From Actinobacteria bacterium UBA3028 (GTDB lineage: Bacteria; Actinomycetota; Actinomycetes; Nanopelagicales; Nanopelagicaceae), in assembly GCA_002367715.1 (NCBI GenBank), contig DFDL01000005.1:1-9065 (forward strand): a stretch of DNA of 9,065 bases. The letters run 5' to 3'. The notes beneath the pieces were generated by a model. That model made no database searches and was not told the origin of the DNA. It was given only the letters and a program-made list of their open reading frames with translations. Positions 1-5,756 of the stretch are shown here, piece after piece. The position numbers and the translations under genes are program-made. The first letter of the stretch is position 1; the number at the start of each line of letters is the position of its first letter.

Positions 1-11
1 CTCTCCATAGA
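1..11 (-). rRNA. rrs: 16S rRNA, extreme 5' end (partial)
   Basis: The last minus-strand bases of the window read TCTATGGAGAG. Bacterial 16S rRNA begins with a short variable stretch followed by GAGTTTGATC, and in actinobacteria the form GGAGAGTTTGATC is usual, so the window appears to stop inside the first bases of a 16S gene. The start at about position 11 is placed by analogy with E. coli, whose mature 16S has 8 nt before GAGTTTGATC. The promoter and leader immediately upstream support the call. Only about 11 nt are visible, so the exact mature end is uncertain. Confidence 0.72.
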
Positions 12-211
12 AAGTTGTGATCTAGCAAAAAAACGAAACTAGCGTTTATAGCTATTTCATTTCTAATTGTTTCTGTTTTGTACCCAATATCCGCAACCTT
101 TTGAGGGGTTACGAAGTCCCGGAAATACAAAGGAATTTGGCACATTTTTGCTACGCCCTGAAAACAGGGGCAGCCCAATATGCGCCGATTGGCATTGATT
201 TTTGCACGTTG

Positions 212-223
212 TTGAGTTCTCAA
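212..223 (-). promoter_or_regulatory. Conserved rrn-leader motif (boxA region), in a stem-loop spanning 203-235
   Basis: The minus strand reads TTGAGAACTCAA. It matches the motif conserved upstream of 16S in many actinobacteria, in the region assigned to the Nus-factor (boxA) antitermination signal. The arms TTGAG and CTCAA are complementary, and flanking TGCAC (231-235) and GTGCA (203-207) are also complementary, so the motif could sit at the tip of a longer stem-loop. The sequence match is direct. The antitermination role is carried over from related leaders. Confidence 0.7.
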
Positions 224-238
224 GGTACGAGTGCACAC

Positions 239-276
239 CGGTCTCAGTGATTTCTCACCGATCGCAGGGCAGACCG
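239..276 (-). other. Compound stem-loop in the rrn leader with a GAAA tetraloop
   Basis: On the minus strand the arms CGGTCT (271-276) and AGACCG (239-244) form a perfect 6-bp outer stem. Directly abutting its 3' arm is an inner 6-bp stem (CGGTGA at 255-260 with TCACTG at 245-250, one G-U pair) closed by a GAAA loop of the GNRA class. About 10 unpaired bases sit on the 5' side only. The geometry suggests a stacked hairpin in the leader RNA. Function is unknown; it could be an assembly or processing element. Confidence 0.5.
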
Positions 277-280
277 CCAA

Positions 281-319
281 ACCTAGTGGAAGGCACACGG
301 AAGAGCAAATCCGGTAGGT
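281..319 (-). other. Second candidate stem-loop in the rrn leader
   Basis: ACCTA (315-319) can pair with TAGGT (281-285), extendable by two G-U pairs on the outside. Enclosed within is CGGA (310-313) paired with TCCG (298-301) around an 8-nt loop. It lies four bases from the compound stem-loop at 239-276, so the two could stack or compete. The short stems make this weaker than its neighbour, and chance pairing is possible in a leader of this length. Confidence 0.3.
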
Positions 320-409
320 CCTTCATAGCGTTTGGGAAAAACATTCGTTGCTTGGCCGTAATAACCCCGTTTTTAAAGGGTTTTTCGTCCAATTCGCAAG
401 CGAGGGGCA

Positions 410-438
410 AAGATAGCCCATAGGCCGAAAAGGGTCAA
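410..438 (-). promoter_or_regulatory. rrn promoter (housekeeping sigma type)
   Basis: The minus strand has a -35 hexamer TTGACC (433-438), exactly 17 bp of spacer, and a -10 hexamer TATCTT (410-415), which puts transcription start near 401-403. The bases after the -10 (GCCCCTCG) form a GC-rich discriminator, a feature typical of rRNA promoters under stringent and growth-rate control. Upstream lie A/T tracts that could act as an UP-like element (about 445-470). It is the best promoter in the gap between tyrS and 16S. A weaker downstream pair was considered and not called. Confidence 0.75.
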
Positions 439-530
439 ATCCGCACCCCCAAAAATTGACTAAAAATGGCTATTTCCGATGCGAGGATTATCACCCCCCA
501 AACCTCACTTTTTTAGGCTAAAAAGCCAAT
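439..530. other. AT-rich spacer upstream of the rrn promoter, no gene seen
   Basis: This stretch carries runs of A and T, a G-run on the minus strand (491-497) and a small GGCT-AAAA-AGCC dyad (516-527). I see no open reading frame with a ribosome binding site and no tRNA-like fold. The dyad is flanked by T-runs and A-runs in the wrong order for an intrinsic terminator on either strand. The part next to the promoter may contribute upstream activation of rRNA transcription. Confidence 0.4.
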
Positions 531-574
531 AAAAACTCTCAATTTTGAGCCCTGAAATGGTTCCCAGATGGCTC
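531..574 (-). terminator. Candidate weak intrinsic terminator after tyrS
   Basis: About 24 nt past the tyrS stop, GAGCC (570-574) can pair with GGCTC (547-551), with an inner CTG/CAG extension across a 2-nt bulge. An alternative small hairpin, CTCA-AAAT-TGAG (538-549), overlaps its 3' arm and is followed by AG and five T residues (531-535). Either fold could end the arg-tyrS transcript before the rrn promoter. The stems are short and the larger one is not directly followed by the T-run, so this is only a candidate. Confidence 0.35.
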
Positions 575-597
575 GCGCTGCCAAATTTATAGAGAAT

Positions 598-1872
598 TTA
601 GACTATTTCAACTGAAGCTAAATCGCGTTTGCCTTTTCGAAGAATAAAAAATCTGCCGTGAATTAAATCAGTCTTTGCTGGCGAGAAATCTTCGCCCGAA
701 ATCTTTTCATTATTTAAATATGCGCCATTCTCTTTAACAATTCTACGAGCAGCAGATTTTGAATCTACAACCCCAGTAGCTGCAAGAAGGTCTACCCAAG
801 TAGGAATTATTTCACTTGCTTTAATCGTTACTTTTGGAAGTTGCGAAAGCGCTGCAGCAAGTGTTGCCTCATCTAACTCTCTTAGATCTCCTTGACCAAA
901 GAGCGCCTTTGAGGCCGCTTCAACTTTCGCGCATTCATCATTCCCGTGAACCAGTGAAGTAATTTCCCGTGCCAATTCTCGCTGCGCCTCTCTTGCTCCA
1001 GGATTTACATTTACCGTTTCAATCAATCTCTCAATCTCACCTCGATCTTTGAATGAAAAGACTTTCAAATATTTAGCTACATCTTCATCATCTGTATTTA
1101 TCCAGAATTGATAAAAAGCATAAGGTGAAGTCATCTCGCTATCTAGCCAGACCGATCCACCTGCAGTTTTTCCAAATTTACTTCCATCAGATTTAGCCAT
1201 GAGAGGGATAGTGAAGGCATGTGCTGATCCACCTTCGACTTTACGGATTAGATCGAGTCCAGCAACAATATTTCCCCATTGATCTGAACCCCCTAATTGC
1301 AATCTGCACTTATCGCGTCGATATAGTTCTAGATAATCAAAGGCCTGCAAAACTTGGTAGGAGAATTCGGTGTAGGAGATCCCACCACTCTCAAGTCTCG
1401 ACGAGACTGAATCCTTAGCCAGCATTTGATTAACGCTAAAGTGCTTGCCAATATCGCGAAGAAATTCGAGAGCTGAAACTGGTTTGGTCCAATCTAGATT
1501 GTTGGCCATTACTGCGCTGTTACTCTTCGAATCAAAGTCCAGAAATCTTTCGAGCTGACCCCGAATATTTGACACCCATTGCGTCACCACTGATTCATCA
1601 TTTAACGAACGCTCTTCATTTCGGCCACTTGGATCTCCAACCAGTCCGGTCGCTCCCCCAACTAAAGCAATCGGAAGATGGCCTGCTAGCTGAAAACGAC
1701 GCATCACTAGAATCACAACAAGATTTCCTACGTGCAAGCTAGCTGCTGTTGGATCAAAACCAATGTAGAACTTAAGTGGTGCAGTGTCCAAATCTTTCAA
1801 CAGTGCTACGCGATCAGTTGTTTGTGCGATCAACCCACGCCATTCTAGATCTGCCATTAGCTCGGTGGTCAT
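598..1872 (-). CDS. tyrS: Tyrosyl-tRNA synthetase
   Basis: The product attaches tyrosine to tRNA-Tyr in the cytoplasm, a class Ic synthetase that acts as a dimer. The 424-aa length is normal for bacterial TyrRS. The ATP-binding HIGH motif appears as HVGN (residues 47-50) and the KMSKS loop as KFGKT (232-236), the usual bacterial variant. GSDQWGN (195-201) and the SYQVLQAFDY stretch (about 171-180) belong to the tyrosine pocket. An S4-like tRNA-binding domain fills the C-terminus (about 357-420). I chose the ATG at 1870-1872, giving MTTELMADLEWRGL, because family members begin just before the WRGLIAQTTD motif and because this ATG overlaps the argH stop as ATGA. An in-frame ATG at 1917 would add 15 unconserved residues inside argH. 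There is no strong ribosome binding site, which suggests translational coupling to argH. The stop is TAA. Confidence 0.97.
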   Translation of the reverse strand: MTTELMADLEWRGLIAQTTDRVALLKDLDTAPLKFYIGFDPTAASLHVGNLVVILVMRRFQLAGHLPIALVGGATGLVGDPSGRNEERSLNDESVVTQWVSNIRGQLERFLDFDSKSNSAVMANNLDWTKPVSALEFLRDIGKHFSVNQMLAKDSVSSRLESGGISYTEFSYQVLQAFDYLELYRRDKCRLQLGGSDQWGNIVAGLDLIRKVEGGSAHAFTIPLMAKSDGSKFGKTAGGSVWLDSEMTSPYAFYQFWINTDDEDVAKYLKVFSFKDRGEIERLIETVNVNPGAREAQRELAREITSLVHGNDECAKVEAASKALFGQGDLRELDEATLAAALSQLPKVTIKASEIIPTWVDLLAATGVVDSKSAARRIVKENGAYLNNEKISGEDFSPAKTDLIHGRFFILRKGKRDLASVEIV

Positions 1873-3296
1873 GGCTTCATCATGCCCGAAAAACCTTTGG
1901 CCGCGTTGGATATCCAACTCTTGACCACCTTCGTGGCAGCTTCTAGTTCGGATAGTTGCGCTAAAACACTTTCACGCGAGGTACCAAGTGATGAGGTTCG
2001 CGAAGCGATAGCCCCAGATACGGTCAAGACCTCACGCAGATCTAAACCTAAGGCGGGATGAATTTCTTGGAGTTCTGTCTCATTCAATTCATGTAACTGT
2101 TTTCCAGTCTCTTCACACTTCTTCACGCAAGCACCAGCCGCCTCATGTGCCTGGGCAAAGGGTATTGACTTCTTTGCTAAGTAATCTGCAATTTCAGTTG
2201 CTAACGCATATCCTAAATCGACGCCCTGGGAAATTCTGGATGCATCGAATTTAGCAGTCGCGACCATTCCAGTTAAAGCTGGAAGTAGAACCAACAACGT
2301 TTCAATCGAATCAAAGACTGGCTCTTTATCCTCTTGTAGATCGCGGTTATAGGCAAATGGCAACCCTTTCATGGTGGTCATTAGCGCTGTTAAATTTCCA
2401 ACAAGACGCCCACTCTTTCCTCGAGCAAGTTCGGCAACATCTGGATTCTTCTTCTGCGGCATGATTGAAGATCCAGTTGAATATGCATCATCAACGGCTA
2501 CCCACGAAAATTCTGTTGTACTCCAGAGCGTGAACTCTTCTCCGATTCGAGAGAGATGGATTCCTAACATCGCCAGAAGAAAGAGCGCTTCAGCCGCAAA
2601 ATCGCGATCACTAACGGCGTCAATGCTATTGCCGAGTACCCCATTAAAGCCCAAGGATTCTGCGCTCTTCTCTGGATTTGGTTGCAAAGAACTTCCTGAG
2701 AGCGCCCCAGCTCCTAAAGGTGAATAGTTATTTCGCTCAAGCCAATCATTGATTCGATCTAGATCACGCAAGAGGCTATGAGAATGCTTTGCTAGTTCGT
2801 GGCTAAATAGGATCGGTTGGGCACGTTGAAGATGGGTAAAACCAGGCGCGACCACATCGATATTTTCCTGGCTCTGATTATTGAATGCTGTGATTAGCTC
2901 TGTAGTCTGCGTTGCGATTTCGAGTAGGTGATCCACTAAATATAATTTAAAGTCAGCAACCACCAAATCGTTGCGTGATCTTCCTGCACGTAGAGCTCCG
3001 CCAATCGCCCCAATTTTTTCAATCAATCCGCGCTCTATTGCACTGTGAACATCTTCATCTGTAGCGTTAAAGGTGAATTTTCCAGATTGAATCTCTGCTC
3101 CGAGAGCTTTAAGTCCAGCTCTAATAATCTCGCCATTGCCCTTTGCGATGACTCCAGATGCTACGAGGCCATCCAAGTGTGCGAGATTGACTCTTATGTC
3201 GTATGGCGCAAGGCGCCAATCGAAGGTAACGCTTCGCGAGAGCGCTGCAGCTGATTGCGCTGGTTCGTTAGAAAATCTTGCTCCCCAAAGTGCCAC
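1869..3296 (-). CDS. argH: Argininosuccinate lyase
   Basis: It splits argininosuccinate into arginine and fumarate, the last step of arginine synthesis, as a cytoplasmic homotetramer of the fumarase/aspartase superfamily. The 475-aa length is typical. The family signature GSSIMPQKKNPD is at residues 275-286 and contains the flexible-loop serines. AGRSRND (104-110), HSAIERG (84-90) and FTHLQRAQP (153-161) are the other conserved active-site blocks. The start is GTG at 3294-3296, giving MALWGARF as in homologues. It is preceded by a strong ribosome binding site (GGGGAG) that lies in the last argR codons, and only 2 nt separate the argR stop from this start. The stop TGA overlaps the tyrS ATG. 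The usual neighbour argG, which makes its substrate, is not present here. Confidence 0.97.
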   Translation of the reverse strand: MALWGARFSNEPAQSAAALSRSVTFDWRLAPYDIRVNLAHLDGLVASGVIAKGNGEIIRAGLKALGAEIQSGKFTFNATDEDVHSAIERGLIEKIGAIGGALRAGRSRNDLVVADFKLYLVDHLLEIATQTTELITAFNNQSQENIDVVAPGFTHLQRAQPILFSHELAKHSHSLLRDLDRINDWLERNNYSPLGAGALSGSSLQPNPEKSAESLGFNGVLGNSIDAVSDRDFAAEALFLLAMLGIHLSRIGEEFTLWSTTEFSWVAVDDAYSTGSSIMPQKKNPDVAELARGKSGRLVGNLTALMTTMKGLPFAYNRDLQEDKEPVFDSIETLLVLLPALTGMVATAKFDASRISQGVDLGYALATEIADYLAKKSIPFAQAHEAAGACVKKCEETGKQLHELNETELQEIHPALGLDLREVLTVSGAIASRTSSLGTSRESVLAQLSELEAATKVVKSWISNAAKGFSGMMKP

Positions 3297-3298
3297 GT

Positions 3299-3823
3299 TT
3301 ATCTCCCCTTTGCCTTAGATCTGGTTTTTGTGCCAACTTTCACATCTTGTTTCATACCTGATCCAAATGCTGAAATGGCCTTCGCCAACTGTGCGCCACC
3401 AGTTGCGCTCTTAGAAATGACTAAAACAGTGTCATCTCCGGCGATTGTTCCGATTACGCCTGCTAACTTTCCATTTAGCGAGTTACGATCGATAGCACTG
3501 GCTAAGAGCTGCGCTCCCCCAGGTGGCGTTCGAACCACGGCTAAATTGCCACTAGCTAAAACATTGAGAATTAAACCCGCAGTGCCTGCCGACCGGTTAG
3601 AAACCTCTTCATTTATGACATATTGAAACTCACCATTGGCATCGCGGACTCGAAGCGCACCGAGATCTTCTAGGTCTCTACTTGCAGTTGCCTGGGTGAC
3701 CTTCACGCCATCGCGTGCGAGGAGTTTAACAAGATGAGCCTGTGACTCAACGCCGCCCTTCTTTATCAACTTAACAATTAGATCGCGACGTTGATTGGAA
3801 CTTAGTACAGATTTAACGTTCAT
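3299..3823 (-). CDS. argR: Arginine repressor ArgR
   Basis: An arginine-responsive DNA-binding protein, functional as a hexamer, that represses arginine synthesis genes when arginine binds its C-terminal domain. The 174-aa protein has an N-terminal winged helix with the recognition segment VTQATASRDLEDLG (residues 42-55). The C-terminal oligomerisation and arginine-binding domain shows TPPGGAQ (99-105) and GTIAGDDT (125-132), whose aspartates contact arginine in the family. A lysine/arginine-rich tail follows (157-174, seven basic residues). The ATG at 3821-3823 lies inside the end of argD, an 11-nt overlap, and has a GAGGTGG ribosome binding site about 9 nt upstream within argD. It sits inside the operon it probably controls, which implies autoregulation through the ARG boxes upstream of argC. 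In most actinobacteria argF precedes it; here argD does. Confidence 0.95.
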   Translation of the reverse strand: MNVKSVLSSNQRRDLIVKLIKKGGVESQAHLVKLLARDGVKVTQATASRDLEDLGALRVRDANGEFQYVINEEVSNRSAGTAGLILNVLASGNLAVVRTPPGGAQLLASAIDRNSLNGKLAGVIGTIAGDDTVLVISKSATGGAQLAKAISAFGSGMKQDVKVGTKTRSKAKGR

Positions 3824-4988
3824 GGGTTGCTGCCACCTCTCTAAAGACTTCTACAAAATGTGAGACTTGCTGATCAGTAATAATTAGTGGTGGGGCAATT
3901 CTTATAACAATGTCAGAGGTAGCATTAACTAATAATCCCCGCTCTTGTAGCTGCGTGACTAGCGTTTTGGCAACAGGTAGTTTCAGTGTAATGCCCAATA
4001 GCAACCCAGAGCCACGAACTTGATCAACCAATGGCGACTTAGAAATTTCTAACTTCAAGGTTAGTTCTAGCTCCTTAATTCTTGGAAGAATATTTTGGTC
4101 CTCAATAACAGAAATTGCTGCCAAAGATGCAGCGCAGGCAATTGGACTGCCACCAAATGTACTTCCGTGCGAACCAGGACTGAACAAATCTGCACTCTCG
4201 CCAATAGCAATCATTGCTCCCAAAGGAAGCCCACCCCCCAAGCCTTTCGCCAAGGTAACAATGTCTGGAATAATTTCTTCATTCTCATAACCAAACCATT
4301 GCCCAGTTCTGCCCATGCCCGTCTGTACGCAATCTAGTGCGAGTAGGACACCATGCTTAGCCGTCAGCTCTCGCAGATACTTTAAATAACCAAGGTCAGG
4401 TACAACAACGCCGTTTTCACCTTGTATTGGCTCCACAATTACCATTGCTACTCTCTTATTGATTGCACGCTTGGCCGCTTTCAAATTATTAAACGCAATA
4501 AAATCAACGCTTTTAAGCAGTGGTTTAAACGGTTTTCGCTTTGCAATCTGACCCGTCATAGAAAGGGCGCCCATAGTGCGTCCATGAAACGAACCTTGCG
4601 TCGAGATAACTCTATTGCGGCCAGTCAATCTCGATAACTTAAGTGCGGCTTCATTTGCCTCCGCACCCGAATTGCAGAAGAAAGTTTTGGCGCGTTCTTG
4701 ACCGGTAAAACTTTTAAGTTTTTCTGCCAATTCAATTGCAGTTGGGTGGGAATACAAATTACTTACATGCCCAAGGAGCTTTGCTTGAGCTGCAATGGCC
4801 TCAACAATTTTTGGATGGGCATGTCCAAGAATGTTGGTGGCAATTCCTGCTAGAAAATCAAGATACTCGCGCCCCTCAATATCCCAGACTCTCGCCCCAT
4901 CACCCTTTACTAACGTTAAGCTTGGCGAACCATAATTATTCTGGAGCGCTTGATTCCAGCGATGCTGCATCTCAAAATTGGTCTGCAT
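3813..4988 (-). CDS. argD: Acetylornithine aminotransferase
   Basis: A PLP-dependent class III (fold type I) aminotransferase that converts N-acetylglutamate semialdehyde to N-acetylornithine using glutamate. It is 391 aa, the normal size. NSGAEANEAALK (residues 106-117) is the phosphate-binding region, EPIQGE (186-191) includes the gate glutamate, Asp219 should contact the PLP pyridine nitrogen, and Lys248 in TLAKGLGGG is the Schiff-base lysine. STFGG (276-280) is also conserved. The motif normally read as DEVQTG is DCVQTG here, so the residue after the PLP-binding Asp is Cys220 (codon TGC). The ATG directly follows the argB stop (TAAATG) with a weak GGTGG ribosome binding site; Met7 is a possible alternative start. 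Related enzymes sometimes also serve as succinyldiaminopimelate or ornithine aminotransferases, but the operon favours the arginine role. Confidence 0.93.
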   Translation of the reverse strand: MQTNFEMQHRWNQALQNNYGSPSLTLVKGDGARVWDIEGREYLDFLAGIATNILGHAHPKIVEAIAAQAKLLGHVSNLYSHPTAIELAEKLKSFTGQERAKTFFCNSGAEANEAALKLSRLTGRNRVISTQGSFHGRTMGALSMTGQIAKRKPFKPLLKSVDFIAFNNLKAAKRAINKRVAMVIVEPIQGENGVVVPDLGYLKYLRELTAKHGVLLALDCVQTGMGRTGQWFGYENEEIIPDIVTLAKGLGGGLPLGAMIAIGESADLFSPGSHGSTFGGSPIACAASLAAISVIEDQNILPRIKELELTLKLEISKSPLVDQVRGSGLLLGITLKLPVAKTLVTQLQERGLLVNATSDIVIRIAPPLIITDQQVSHFVEVFREVAATHER

Positions 4989-5756
4989 TTAGGCAACCAC
5001 CAGAGTTCCGCCAGTATTAGCCAGAGCCCCTTGGACTCCCGCAACTGACCGGCCATCAAATACCCGAACAGATTTTGCCCCTGCCTTGATCGCTCTTATC
5101 GCAGACTGCGCTTTAGGAATCATGCCACCTTCAAATCCTCTGGCAATTTTAATTAATTCATCAACCTCTATTACATCAATAACGGAATCGACATCTGGCC
5201 AGTTGCGGTAAATACCGGCAACATCTGTCGAGAATAGAACACTGTCAGCAGCCATAGCTCCACCGATTGCTCCTGCTACCAAATCTGCATTCATATTCAC
5301 CCCGATTCCTTCACGGGTAACACCCACAGGCGAAATAACTGGAGTTAGGCCCTCATTTAACAGTGTGAGCAACAAACTGATATCGATATCCGATACCTCG
5401 CCCACAAGTCCGAGTTCTGGATTGGTGATTTCTGCTCGAATCAAATTCCCATCACCGGCAGAGATGCCTATGGCATTTACGCCAAAACCAACTAGTTGAT
5501 TCACCAAATTTCGCAGGACCTCGCCACTAAGTGTCCGCTGAACAACTGCAAAAACTTCTGGAGTAGTTCGTCGCAGACCAGAGAGCATCTCACTTTTGAT
5601 TCCGTGAATTTCCAGTTCGCGATTGATTTGCGGTCCACCACCGTGCACCAGAACAATTCGCTCACCGCTGGCGATAGCTTTGGCCAGGAGCCCGAGAATG
5701 GGATCTCTCTGCTCTTTCTCTGAAATAGCGTGCCCACCATACTTAAAAACAATCAT
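4989..5756 (-). CDS. argB: N-acetylglutamate kinase, short form
   Basis: It phosphorylates N-acetylglutamate with ATP, usually the committed step of arginine synthesis (amino acid kinase family). Visible landmarks are the N-terminal KYGG (residues 5-8), HGGGPQ (38-43) for nucleotide phosphates, SGLRRTT (59-65) whose Arg binds the substrate carboxylate, NMNAD (154-158), Asp178 and GGMIPK (210-215). At 255 aa it is about 30-40 residues shorter than typical actinobacterial ArgB. It starts directly at the first kinase strand and so lacks the N-terminal helix that links arginine-sensitive hexamers. The C-terminus (ALANTGGTLVVA) lacks the ELFTxxGxGT-type arginine-site block. The ATG overlaps the argC stop by one base (TAATG) with a GGAG ribosome binding site upstream. 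LysZ-type kinases were considered, but the GLRRTT substrate motif and operon favour ArgB. Confidence 0.93.
   Translation of the reverse strand: MIVFKYGGHAISEKEQRDPILGLLAKAIASGERIVLVHGGGPQINRELEIHGIKSEMLSGLRRTTPEVFAVVQRTLSGEVLRNLVNQLVGFGVNAIGISAGDGNLIRAEITNPELGLVGEVSDIDISLLLTLLNEGLTPVISPVGVTREGIGVNMNADLVAGAIGGAMAADSVLFSTDVAGIYRNWPDVDSVIDVIEVDELIKIARGFEGGMIPKAQSAIRAIKAGAKSVRVFDGRSVAGVQGALANTGGTLVVA

Larger units (their letters stand above)
12..403 (-). promoter_or_regulatory. rRNA operon leader (5' precursor region of 16S)
   Basis: This stretch of about 390 nt holds no credible gene. It lies between a strong promoter and the start of 16S on the same strand, so it should be the transcribed rrn leader. 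It carries the actinobacterial leader motif TTGAGAACTCAA (212-223), several hairpins (203-235, 239-276, 281-319) and a short CCCTG-TTTT-CAGGG hairpin near 157-170. Mycobacterial rrn leaders have a comparable order: promoter, a TTTGAGAACTCAA motif, a GC hairpin, then 16S. The leader is expected to mediate antitermination and to supply one strand of the RNase III processing stem. The other strand lies beyond the window, so the processing stem cannot be checked here. Confidence 0.75.

Noticed and set aside
363..385. Plus-strand terminator-like AACCC...GGGTT followed by T residues
   Set aside because: The stem is only 5 bp with a large A/T loop, there is no plus-strand gene to terminate, and the site lies in the rrn leader read on the other strand.
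370..398. Second rrn promoter TTGCGA-N17-TTAAAA on the minus strand downstream of the main one
   Set aside because: Both hexamers match the consensus poorly and such pairs are expected by chance in A/T-rich leader sequence.
202..423. 73-codon open frame on the plus strand in the tyrS-16S gap
   Set aside because: It runs antisense through the rrn leader and promoter, has no ribosome binding site, and its translation resembles no protein family I know.
511..535. GGCT-AAAA-AGCC dyad as a terminator
   Set aside because: The 4-bp stem has a T-run before and an A-run after it on both strands, opposite to what intrinsic termination requires.
1870..1917. Longer tyrS starting at the ATG at 1917
   Set aside because: The additional 15 residues are not family-like and lie inside argH; the ATGA-overlapping start matches the usual TyrRS N-terminus.
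2371..2727. Plus-strand frames inside argH, argR, argD, argB and pheT, including this 118-codon one
   Set aside because: They are antisense shadows of well-conserved minus-strand genes, without ribosome binding sites or recognisable domains.
4989..5756. Reading the short kinase as LysZ of the LysW lysine/arginine pathway
   Set aside because: It keeps the GLRxTT substrate-carboxylate motif and sits with standard argC, argD and argH; no LysW-like carrier gene is present.
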